From Nitrososphaerota archaeon (lineage in GTDB: Archaea > Thermoproteota > Nitrososphaeria > Nitrososphaerales > UBA57): 7,509 nt of DNA. The DNA lies in the NCBI GenBank assembly GCA_022572285.1, contig JACZWF010000075.1:1-7509 (forward strand). The letters are read 5' to 3'. Shown one piece after another: positions 1 to 5,440 of this stretch (within the stretch, counting starts at the first letter, position 1; each line of letters opens with the position of its first letter). The position numbers were made by a program, and so were the translations under genes. The notes beneath the pieces were generated by a model. That model ran no database searches. It was given only the letters and a program-made list of their open reading frames with translations, and was not told the origin of the DNA.

Positions 1-1157
1 AAGACAGTCCCATCACTCTTTGCAAGTGCTATGGCTTCTTTGTACCTCTCAACCGCTTCCTCATTAATTAAGGGGCCAAGATAATTCTTCTCTATTGTAG
101 TATCGCCGGCCGTCATGTTCTTAGCCTGTTCCACAAGGAGCTTGGTGAACTCCTCTCGGACACTTTTCTCTACATATACTCGTGAGCAAGCGCTGCACTT
201 TTGACCCCCGTAGCTGAAAGCTGCTCTAGCTACACCTTCTGCCGCCTTGTTCAGGTCGGCTTTCGAGGTTACTATTATGGGGTTCTTGCCCCCCATTTCA
301 GAAATGACAGGTTTTGGCCTCCTAGAACTGAACGTATTGTAGATCGAGACGCCAACTTCTCTCGACCCCGTGAATACAATTCCGCTTACTTCATCATTTT
401 TTACAATATCGGCGCCAACCTCTTCGCCGCTTCCTGTAAGGTAGTTGAATACACCGTCTGGTATTCCTGCCTCTCTCAGAGCTTCTGACAGCCTATACCC
501 CATGAGAGGTGCAGCGCTCGAGGGTTTGAAAACCACTGTGTTTCCTGTGGCTAGGGCCCCGGATGACATTCCAGTCGCGATTGCTAGAGGGAAGTTGAAC
601 GGAGCGATAACCCCCCAGACTCCATATGGTTTGAGGATGCTCTTCGATCTCTCATCTGGAATTGAGCTTTGGAGATCCATCTCAAATCCGCTATTCCTTT
701 CCATCTCCCAAGCATAATATCTTAGCATATCAATAGCCTCGTCAACATCCGCTATGGCCTCGTAGCGATTCTTCCCATTTTCAAGGGTCATTAGAGCCGC
801 GGTCTCAAACTTCTGTGACCTGATCAGAGATGCAGCTTTCATGAGTATTTTGTTTCTTTCACTATATCCGAGCCTACTCCATTTGGGAAACGCAGCCTTT
901 GCTGCATCTACAGAGTCATCCGCATCATCTTTAGTGGCGCGCTGGAAATACCCTAGGACCAGGTTCGGTTCGATCGGGGAAGTGTCTTCGAAGACTCCGC
1001 CATTCGATAGTTTCTGCCTTCCATTAATTAGAAGAGGATACGTTCGTCCGAGATCTTTCTTGACCCTGATTACCGCATCATCGTAAAATTTGTGAAACTC
1101 GTCAGTCCTACCTTCTTTTTCTGCATTGGATAGTGTGTTCTCATTCTGAAACCCCAT
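1..1157 (-). CDS. rocA: 1-pyrroline-5-carboxylate dehydrogenase, RocA/PruA-type aldehyde dehydrogenase (partial, C-terminus beyond window)
   Basis: NAD(P)-dependent aldehyde dehydrogenase that oxidises glutamate-5-semialdehyde, the open form of P5C, to glutamate in the cytoplasm; this is the last step of proline and ornithine/arginine breakdown. The frame is open from ATG 1157 to the window edge, giving 385 residues of an expected ~520. Visible family marks are TYPLLINGR near residue 40, ENGKNRYEAMADVDEAI near 125 (typical of RocA/PruA), IAPFNFP with oxyanion Asn188, NTVVFKPS, the cofactor loop FTGSREVG (262-269), general base Glu287 in SEMGGKNP and nucleophile Cys321 in GQKCSACSR. The Asn-Glu (99) and Glu-Cys (34) spacings match the family. 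It lies 32 nt downstream of proC on the same strand, so it is probably cotranscribed. No clear Shine-Dalgarno is seen; a weak AT-rich stretch about 26 bp before the ATG could be an internal promoter. The enzyme class is firm. Substrate specificity for P5C is likely, given the RocA-like N-terminus and the proC neighbour. Confidence 0.93.
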   Translation of the reverse strand, partial: MGFQNENTLSNAEKEGRTDEFHKFYDDAVIRVKKDLGRTYPLLINGRQKLSNGGVFEDTSPIEPNLVLGYFQRATKDDADDSVDAAKAAFPKWSRLGYSERNKILMKAASLIRSQKFETAALMTLENGKNRYEAIADVDEAIDMLRYYAWEMERNSGFEMDLQSSIPDERSKSILKPYGVWGVIAPFNFPLAIATGMSSGALATGNTVVFKPSSAAPLMGYRLSEALREAGIPDGVFNYLTGSGEEVGADIVKNDEVSGIVFTGSREVGVSIYNTFSSRRPKPVISEMGGKNPIIVTSKADLNKAAEGVARAAFSYGGQKCSACSRVYVEKSVREEFTKLLVEQAKNMTAGDTTIEKNYLGPLINEEAVERYKEAIALAKSDGTV

Positions 1158-1189
1158 ATTATTCAAGTTCTCAATTACTTCTTAATAGG

Positions 1190-2002
1190 TTATGATCCTA
1201 GTGACTTTGCGCGGGAGGCCGCTGACGTGACAGCCTCAATTAGAAGTCCACGAAGACTTCCACGCTCTAACGTAACGAGTCCCTCGATGGTTGTTCCCCC
1301 CGGTGACACGACTTCATCCCTCAGTAATGCAGGATGCTTTCCGGTCTCAAGTACCATGATTGAAGCACCCCGCACAGTTTGTGCTGCCAAAATAATGGAT
1401 AGGTCTTTTGGAATGCCAAGCCTCACGCCAGCATCCGCTAACGCATCAATTATCGTGTAGATATAAGCTGGCCCACTGCCTACTAATCCGGTTATAGCAT
1501 CCATTAGTCTTTCATCTACAAAAACGACCTTCCCCAGAATTCCAAGAGTTTCATCAACCATCTTTAGAGACCTAGACTTTACTGCACTGCCATCTGCGAC
1601 CGCTATAGCTATAGTAGCCGCTCTTACGTATGCAGCGATATTTGGCATCGCTCTGAAGACAGGAACTCGTTTCGGGAGATACTTAGAAATAAATTCAATT
1701 GTTACACCCGCTGCGATGCTAACCAGTGGTTCCTTTCCTATTGTCTTGCCGACTTCGGTTACAACTGATGCAACCACCTCTGGCTTAACCGCGATGATAA
1801 TCAAATCGCTTACATTGACGAGTTCCTCCACCCTATCATCACACGAAATCCCATATGTAGCTCTAATGTACTTGCTTCTCTCGGGCGAGACTTCGACGGC
1901 CAGGACTTGGTCCTTCGAAAGGGAGCGAGATGAAAGGAGTCCATTGATGATCGCTTCACCCATCTTACCCGCGCCTATGATACCAATACTCTTTGCGATC
2001 AT
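1190..2002 (-). CDS. proC: pyrroline-5-carboxylate reductase
   Basis: Reduces 1-pyrroline-5-carboxylate to L-proline with NAD(P)H, the final step of proline synthesis, in the cytoplasm. The 270 residues are the usual full length. An N-terminal Rossmann fold opens with GIIGAGKMGEAI (GxGxxG at 10-15), followed by AVKP (71-74) and MPN (119-121). The C-terminal helical dimerisation domain contains GLVGSGPAYIY (172-182) and the ProC signature region DEVVSPGGTTIEGL (229-242), including the paired Thr residues near the substrate site. ATG 2002 sits eight residues before the GxGxxG motif, as expected. An ATG at 2016 is out of frame and stops after five codons. The gene follows the methyltransferase by 42 nt on the same strand but has its own TATA-like box, and it precedes the P5C dehydrogenase gene by 32 nt. 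No proA or proB is visible, so the source of P5C (glutamate or ornithine) cannot be told here. Confidence 0.95.
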   Translation of the reverse strand: MIAKSIGIIGAGKMGEAIINGLLSSRSLSKDQVLAVEVSPERSKYIRATYGISCDDRVEELVNVSDLIIIAVKPEVVASVVTEVGKTIGKEPLVSIAAGVTIEFISKYLPKRVPVFRAMPNIAAYVRAATIAIAVADGSAVKSRSLKMVDETLGILGKVVFVDERLMDAITGLVGSGPAYIYTIIDALADAGVRLGIPKDLSIILAAQTVRGASIMVLETGKHPALLRDEVVSPGGTTIEGLVTLERGSLRGLLIEAVTSAASRAKSLGS

Positions 2003-2020
2003 TCTCGTTTTTCCATGTCT

Positions 2021-2035
2021 GCGATATAAAAAAGG
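2021..2035 (-). promoter_or_regulatory. archaeal TATA box of proC, possibly also a T-tract terminator
   Basis: On the minus strand the sequence reads CCTTTTTTATATCGC, centred about 26 bp before the proC ATG at 2002. That is the standard archaeal TATA-to-transcription-start distance, so the transcript would begin at or next to the ATG and be leaderless; no Shine-Dalgarno precedes the ATG, which agrees. The run of six T lies only 10 nt past the methyltransferase stop codon and could also end its transcript, because archaeal RNA polymerase terminates on T-tracts. No convincing BRE is visible. Confidence 0.6.
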
Positions 2036-2044
2036 TGTTATGAT

Positions 2045-3352
2045 CTATGGTTTCTCGAAGAGAAGGATGTACTCGTGCGGGTACGCCATTGATAATTTAG
2101 TCGAGGATCCTATTCGCACAAATCTACCACTCTTAGGATCGCGAAGAGTAGGGAGTGATTTGAAGGGTATCTCTCTCTTTACGAGTCGAATTTGCTGGAA
2201 TCCTTCATCGCTTAGAATCTCGGAGAAAACTTCCGCATTCAGAATAGGAACTCCCCTTAGGGATGTATCGCCAATTACAACTGCAATTCTTCCTCCAGAT
2301 CGCAGGAGTTCTCTCATCCGGAGGAAACATTCCTGCATGTCGAAGAAATAGGAATTTATGGACATACCAAGGCCGGGATTCTTAGCTACGAGCTGTTCAA
2401 CAATATCGTTTGCCGTTCGGCTCCTAAGGTATGCACGTGCCAATTTCCTAGATATCGAACCGATGAAGTTCTCCCTAGGTGGTATTTTCCCGAAGAAATT
2501 CTTGAGGATCTTGAGGCTCAGGCCATGGATGTCCCGATACTCATAACTCACCATATAAGGGGGCGACGTCACGACGAGAGAGATCGATTCCTTTGGCGCA
2601 TCGATGCATCTCGCATCGGCGACTTGAACATTCCTATATTCCTCGATTCTCAATGCTACACGTTGAGGAAGAGAGCCTATTAGCTCATTATTCCTCTCTT
2701 CCATCATAAGAAGATGTTTTCTGAAACGTCCCACTGGGTCAACGTGTCGATTTAGAAATTTATCTGGCTGTCTATAGGGCTTTACAGATTCATTACTCCA
2801 ATAGCTACATCCTTTGAGAATATGGGAGAATGCACAGATGAAGAAAAGCAGAATATCTTGATCTTCCACTTCCTCAATGCGATTGAGAATATATGCTAGT
2901 TGTGGAGGAGTAGATTCCTCAAACCACCCTAAAACTTCTTCGGGCAGGGCACCATAAAAGCCGCTTCCTAGACATTTTGGCATTCGCTCGAGATCATGGA
3001 GAACCGAGGATATCTCCCCCCTGAGGGTGATTCTGTTCAAGGGTGTAGTTTTCGCTTTTGTAATGAGGCAAGCCAAAGGGTTAACATCGCTTCCACACGC
3101 CCGTCTCTCCTGCATTAACCCCTCAACGATGGCGGATCCTGATCCGAAGAATGGATCGCATATCCATTCCCCTTTCTGCGAGTTCTCCTGGACGAGCCTC
3201 CGAGCTAGCTGGGGGATGAACTTTGCTGGATAGCGATGGTAAGAATGTGTTAGGTAGTTCGTATCTTTCCGGGTCAGCCCCTCAAATGACCAAGAGGAGT
3301 CGGCCTTTATGGTTGAAAATGTCTTACGCTGCGAGTCTGACTGTGATTGCAC
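2045..3352 (-). CDS. DNA amino-methyltransferase (N4-cytosine/N6-adenine type, SPPY motif), no restriction partner in the window
   Basis: S-adenosylmethionine-dependent enzyme that probably methylates an exocyclic amino group in DNA (N4-cytosine or N6-adenine). The 435 residues contain motif X-like HSYHRYPAKFIPQLA (36-50), SAM-binding motif I DPFFGSGS (66-73), acidic Asp89 in GSDVNPLA (motif II), a ~160-residue central segment that may hold the target-recognition region, catalytic motif IV TSPPY (262-266) followed by MVSYEYRDIHGLSL, and a GGRIAVVIGD strand (353-362). TSPPY is the form most often linked with N4-cytosine methylation. The order X, I, II, variable region, IV is alpha-like rather than the beta order. 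The start is GTG 3352: a TGA directly precedes it in frame, and no in-frame ATG occurs before motif I. An ATG at 3356 in another frame gives a 10-codon ORF overlapping this start. No endonuclease gene is seen, so it looks solitary, although a partner outside the window is possible. An RNA substrate is less likely but not excluded. Confidence 0.85.
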   Translation of the reverse strand: MQSQSDSQRKTFSTIKADSSWSFEGLTRKDTNYLTHSYHRYPAKFIPQLARRLVQENSQKGEWICDPFFGSGSAIVEGLMQERRACGSDVNPLACLITKAKTTPLNRITLRGEISSVLHDLERMPKCLGSGFYGALPEEVLGWFEESTPPQLAYILNRIEEVEDQDILLFFICAFSHILKGCSYWSNESVKPYRQPDKFLNRHVDPVGRFRKHLLMMEERNNELIGSLPQRVALRIEEYRNVQVADARCIDAPKESISLVVTSPPYMVSYEYRDIHGLSLKILKNFFGKIPPRENFIGSISRKLARAYLRSRTANDIVEQLVAKNPGLGMSINSYFFDMQECFLRMRELLRSGGRIAVVIGDTSLRGVPILNAEVFSEILSDEGFQQIRLVKREIPFKSLPTLRDPKSGRFVRIGSSTKLSMAYPHEYILLFEKP

Positions 3353-3492
3353 TCATCTGTTACTCTTCCCCAAGCATTCCAAAGAAATTCACTTCGAGAT
3401 CCCTTGTTGGTGAGGAGCGATATGCTGGGCCGAGATTTTACGGTCTGGGTGGAAAGTTGGAGATGCTTTAGTGAACTTTACTTCTTCATTCT
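3353..3492. other. 140-bp gap upstream of the methyltransferase, no gene recognised
   Basis: Neither strand holds a convincing protein here. Minus-strand frames are at most about 24 codons and plus-strand frames look like unrelated antisense translation. No clear TATA box lies 26 bp before the GTG 3352 start, so the methyltransferase may be transcribed from farther upstream together with the small ORFs. The 10-mer AAGTTGGAGA at 3454-3463 also occurs across the regulator start at 3906-3915. Confidence 0.5.
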
Positions 3493-3630
3493 CTACTGTC
3501 CCCTCTTACTTGGTACAACCCTTCCACCTTCATTCCTGAACTCGAGTGTAATCCCATTATCAAAATGAATGACAAGACTGTTAGGTGCTTCGACTACCTC
3601 CGTTATCCGAGCTAATTCTACCTCTTTCAA
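3493..3630 (-). CDS. small uncharacterised protein B, beta-rich (start uncertain)
   Basis: I do not recognise this protein. From TTG 3630 to TAG 3493-3495 it encodes 45 residues with a protein-like alternation of hydrophobic and polar positions: an amphipathic start LKEVELARITEVVEA, then a likely beta hairpin NSLVIHFDNGITLEF with a DNG turn, then a basic tail ending VVPSKRGQ. The frame is open upstream to 3666, where TGA closes it. The only other start there is CTG 3657, which would add an Asn/Ser/Asp-rich linker and overlap the stop of ORF A by 8 nt. The hairpin resembles that of ORF A, so the two may be paralogues, or halves of one ~100-residue gene separated by a one-base frameshift. It precedes the methyltransferase on the same strand by 140 bp. 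Coding status rests on amino-acid pattern alone, not on a known family. Confidence 0.42.
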   Translation of the reverse strand: MKEVELARITEVVEAPNSLVIHFDNGITLEFRNEGGRVVPSKRGQ

Positions 3631-3649
3631 GATATCGTTCGAAGAATCA

Positions 3650-3796
3650 TTATTCAGGTAAGCTTGTCACCTCGAGGCCGCTTTCGGCTGCTGCTATGAA
3701 GAGGAATCTGTTGTCTCCAAAAATGAACGTAATTTCGTTATCACTGACGTCCACCGTCATAACCGCCTGCCCCTTTACCCCATCGAACTTTGCCAA
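3650..3796 (-). CDS. small uncharacterised protein A, beta-rich (start uncertain)
   Basis: I do not recognise this protein. From TTG 3796 to TAA 3650-3652 it encodes 48 residues. After LAKFDGVKGQAV comes a likely beta hairpin, SDNEITFIFGDNRFLFI, with a GDN turn, then AAAESGLEV and a short tail. Hydrophobic residues alternate as in beta strands and the codons look ordinary. The in-frame ATG 3760 would give only 36 residues and lose the first strand. Upstream of TTG 3796 the frame closes at TAA 3827-3829 with no other ATG, GTG or TTG. A TATA-like AATAT lies about 30 bp before the TTG. The stop lies inside the open frame of ORF B, suggesting translational coupling, recoding or a split gene. It diverges from the TrmB-like regulator across 112 bp, so the regulator might control it; that is inference. 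Confidence 0.42.
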   Translation of the reverse strand: MAKFDGVKGQAVMTVDVSDNEITFIFGDNRFLFIAAAESGLEVTSLPE

Positions 3797-3822
3797 TCTA
3801 CCTAAATCTTCGACGCTAGAGG

Positions 3823-3840
3823 GATATTAGTCTTAAGGCT
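3823..3840 (-). promoter_or_regulatory. possible TATA element and near-palindrome upstream of small ORF A
   Basis: On the minus strand AATATCC lies about 30 bp before TTG 3796 and could serve as a weak TATA box. It touches a near-palindrome, AGTCTTAAGGCT at 3829-3840, in which 10 of 12 positions are symmetric. A site beside the TATA box would be well placed for a repressor or activator. Near-palindromes of this size occur by chance several times in a window this long. Confidence 0.25.
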
Positions 3841-3876
3841 CGCTCGGTCAGAGGAAGGATTGCCTGGTAAATTGCT

Positions 3877-3885
3877 GAAATACTT
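3877..3885 (+). promoter_or_regulatory. possible TATA box of the TrmB-like regulator
   Basis: GAAATACTT is centred about 27 bp before the TTG 3909 start, the right distance for a leaderless archaeal transcript. It is a weak match to a TATA consensus. Support comes mainly from position and from the lack of any Shine-Dalgarno before the TTG. Confidence 0.3.
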
Positions 3886-3901
3886 CAATCATCCTACGGG
3901 A

Positions 3902-3914
3902 CTCCAAGTTGGAG
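3902..3914. promoter_or_regulatory. perfect inverted repeat over the regulator start codon (candidate operator)
   Basis: CTCCAA-G-TTGGAG is a perfect 6-bp inverted repeat with a one-base spacer. Its right arm begins exactly with the TTG start codon of the downstream regulator. If transcription starts at or near the TTG, a protein bound here would block initiation, a common autoregulatory layout in archaea. As RNA, only six pairs with a one-base loop could form, so a stable hairpin is unlikely. A repeat of this size is not rare by chance; its position is what makes it notable. Confidence 0.35.
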
Positions 3915-4688
3915 AATGATGTAATAGGACTACTAAGGGGTGCGTTCAGATTAGGAGCCTATGAGGCAAGAGTCTACCACGCTCTTCTTGAAGGGGCATT
4001 TGACCCAAAGATCATCGTTCAACGCGCCGGAATCCCACATCCTAGAATCTATGACACCATGAGAAGCCTTGAGGAAAAAGGGTTCGCTAGGAGGATTGGG
4101 AGTAGCTACCAGGCTGTCAAGCCTAAGATTGCTTTCGAGGGACGGATGTTACAATTCAAAAGAGAGTTTCAGGAGGAGATGGCATCGAAAGTTAAGACCA
4201 AGGACAAGCTTCTTTCATCTCTTACCATTAGAGCTAAGGATGACGAACATTTCAGAAATGAGAATGGAGACTTCCAAATATTACGTGGGATTAACAGTAT
4301 TACAAATAAGTTTGCAGAGGTGCTTCAACAGTCTCACAATACCATCATCACATTGAAGAAGGCTTTCGAAGCGAAGGAGGTCTTCCTCAGCTATCTGGAA
4401 CTGTCGAAGACTTTCGAGACAAAGAAGAAGAAGCGAATGAGAGTTCTAGCGCCACTTAATTCCATATCGAGGAAGGATATGACGAAGATCATTGAGCTTG
4501 GAATCGAAGTCAAGCAACGAAGCGATATTTTGCTGGACTTGATGGTTTCGGATACTTTTGACGTCTTGATTGGTGTCCCAGATCCAATGAGCGAAGAACC
4601 TTACCATTCGATCGCAATATGGTTGCGAAACCGCTCCTTTGCTAACTCCTTGTTCATCTCTCTCAATGATGTTTGGGAAAAGTCCTAG
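3909..4688 (+). CDS. TrmB-family transcriptional regulator
   Basis: DNA-binding regulator of the archaeal TrmB family, which typically controls sugar uptake and central metabolism genes in response to small ligands. Residues 5-70 form the winged HTH: LGAYEARVYHALLEG is the characteristic first helix pair, and GIPHPRIYDTMRSLEEKGF (41-59) is the recognition helix region. Residues about 78-108 are charged and helical, probably a dimerisation linker. Residues 120-259, starting FQILRGINSI, match the pattern of the C-terminal effector domain of the family (RVLAPLNS, LGIEVKQRS, strand-rich end with FISLNDVW). The 259 residues are a normal length. The start is TTG 3909: the open frame reaches back only to 3879, contains no ATG or GTG, and the HTH begins within ten residues. 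The gene diverges from the small ORFs and converges on ubiE with 10 bp between stops. Ligand and targets cannot be read from the sequence. Confidence 0.85.
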   Translation: MENDVIGLLRGAFRLGAYEARVYHALLEGAFDPKIIVQRAGIPHPRIYDTMRSLEEKGFARRIGSSYQAVKPKIAFEGRMLQFKREFQEEMASKVKTKDKLLSSLTIRAKDDEHFRNENGDFQILRGINSITNKFAEVLQQSHNTIITLKKAFEAKEVFLSYLELSKTFETKKKKRMRVLAPLNSISRKDMTKIIELGIEVKQRSDILLDLMVSDTFDVLIGVPDPMSEEPYHSIAIWLRNRSFANSLFISLNDVWEKS

Positions 4689-4698
4689 ACGAGAGGGA

Positions 4699-5400
4699 CT
4701 ATTTGTGAGCAACAGCAATCACCGAGGCACCTAAGGTTCTGGTCTGAAAATCGACGAGCGGAAAGAGAGATTGCAACATACTTCTGAACGTAGCGTTGGT
4801 CGGATGTCGCAAGTATGTACGATAAAGCGCAGAGAAAAGGATCCCTCTTTTGCCCACTCTTATTATTGCTAGGAGGGGAACCGCGAAGCGCCAGTAGCTC
4901 TCGACACCTCTACGCAACAGTGAATTGTCGGGTTTTCCCAATTCAACTATAACCAACCTACCGCCCTCATTCTTTAGAACCCGACGAATTTCCTTGAGTG
5001 CCACATCTAAATCTCTCGCATCTCTTATCGAGTAACCACACATTACGGCGTCGAATGAGTTGTCGGAGAACGGGAGTTTCTCAAATATTCCAGAGACGAA
5101 CGCGGAATTCTTACTCACTCTAATCTTTGCTGCCCGTAACATAATCATAATGGGATCAAAAAGGACAATCGAGTTTTCAGGAAACCTGCTCAGGACAAGT
5201 TCGCTCATGACCCCAGGCCCACATCCCGCGTCAAGGATTATGTTACCGTTGCTTATTCCATTTCTGATACCTAGCTGTCGATATGCGGTGTCCTGCCACA
5301 ATGAAATAACTCGATTCACCTTATCGTAGACATCAGCAATCTGAGATAACACTCCCAGAATCCTCTCCCATTCATCCTTTAGGCCTCCATTCGAGTGCAA
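4699..5400 (-). CDS. ubiE: UbiE/MenG-family quinone C-methyltransferase
   Basis: SAM-dependent class I methyltransferase of the UbiE/COQ5 family, which adds the ring methyl group to demethylmenaquinone or a related prenylated quinone, usually at the membrane surface. The 233 residues are near the family's usual length. Visible are the N-terminal IADVYDKVNRVISLW (21-35), corresponding to the family's YDxMNxxxS signature, SAM motif I ILDAGCGPG (55-63), acidic Asp82 ending strand 2, LPFSDNSFDAV (109-119), GYSIRDARDLDVALKEIRRVL (122-142), corresponding to the second UbiE signature, and the closing TLGASVIAVAHK. TTG 5400 is chosen because no in-frame ATG precedes the signature; a GTG at about residue 16 is the only close alternative and would leave a shorter N-terminus. 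It diverges from ubiX-ubiD across 40 bp, which supports a quinone role. Some UbiE-like proteins methylate other substrates, so the exact quinone is inferred. Confidence 0.83.
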   Translation of the reverse strand: MHSNGGLKDEWERILGVLSQIADVYDKVNRVISLWQDTAYRQLGIRNGISNGNIILDAGCGPGVMSELVLSRFPENSIVLFDPIMIMLRAAKIRVSKNSAFVSGIFEKLPFSDNSFDAVMCGYSIRDARDLDVALKEIRRVLKNEGGRLVIVELGKPDNSLLRRGVESYWRFAVPLLAIIRVGKRGILFSALYRTYLRHPTNATFRSMLQSLFPLVDFQTRTLGASVIAVAHK

Positions 5401-5440
5401 AAGTAAATAACCCTACCAAGGCCATACTATTCTAGAGAAA
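5401..5440. promoter_or_regulatory. divergent ubiE / ubiX promoter region
   Basis: Only 40 bp separate the two divergent starts, so both promoters must overlap here or reach into the coding regions. For ubiX, TAAATAA at 5404-5410 lies about 34 bp before the ATG, allowing a very short leader. For ubiE, the minus-strand AATAGTAT at 5425-5432 is centred near 26-28 bp before TTG 5400. Both are imperfect TATA matches. A single regulator bound here could switch the whole quinone-type set. Confidence 0.45.

Noticed and set aside
201..717. Two plus-strand frames opposite the aldehyde dehydrogenase
   Set aside because: The minus strand carries an uninterrupted aldehyde dehydrogenase with all catalytic residues here; the plus frames are antisense shadows.
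1716..2351. Long plus-strand frame of 211 codons antisense to proC and the methyltransferase C-terminus
   Set aside because: It lies opposite two well-supported genes, is rich in Ser/Thr/Leu as expected for antisense translation, and shows no family motif.
3223..3568. Two overlapping plus-strand frames at the methyltransferase start and the gap beyond
   Set aside because: They overlap each other and the methyltransferase, show no recognisable domain and have irregular composition; part looks hydrophobic by chance.
3585..3830. Plus-strand frame of 81 codons in the gap before the regulator
   Set aside because: The minus-strand frames in the same place have a more protein-like pattern; this one is Ser/Leu/Pro-rich without structure.
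3848..3892. Minus-strand 14-residue ORF (starts MIEVFQQF) in the same frame as small ORF A
   Set aside because: Three in-frame stops (3848-3850, 3833-3835, 3827-3829) separate it from ORF A. It could be a decayed N-terminus, but it is too short to support.
3858..3896. Possible stem GGATTG...CAATC-ATCC before the regulator
   Set aside because: The pairing is broken and the loop is over 20 bases, so it does not make a convincing hairpin or riboswitch.
4446..4718. Minus-strand frame of 90 codons opposite the regulator C-terminus
   Set aside because: It overlaps the TrmB-like gene and the end of ubiE, has no family features and is best explained as antisense shadow.
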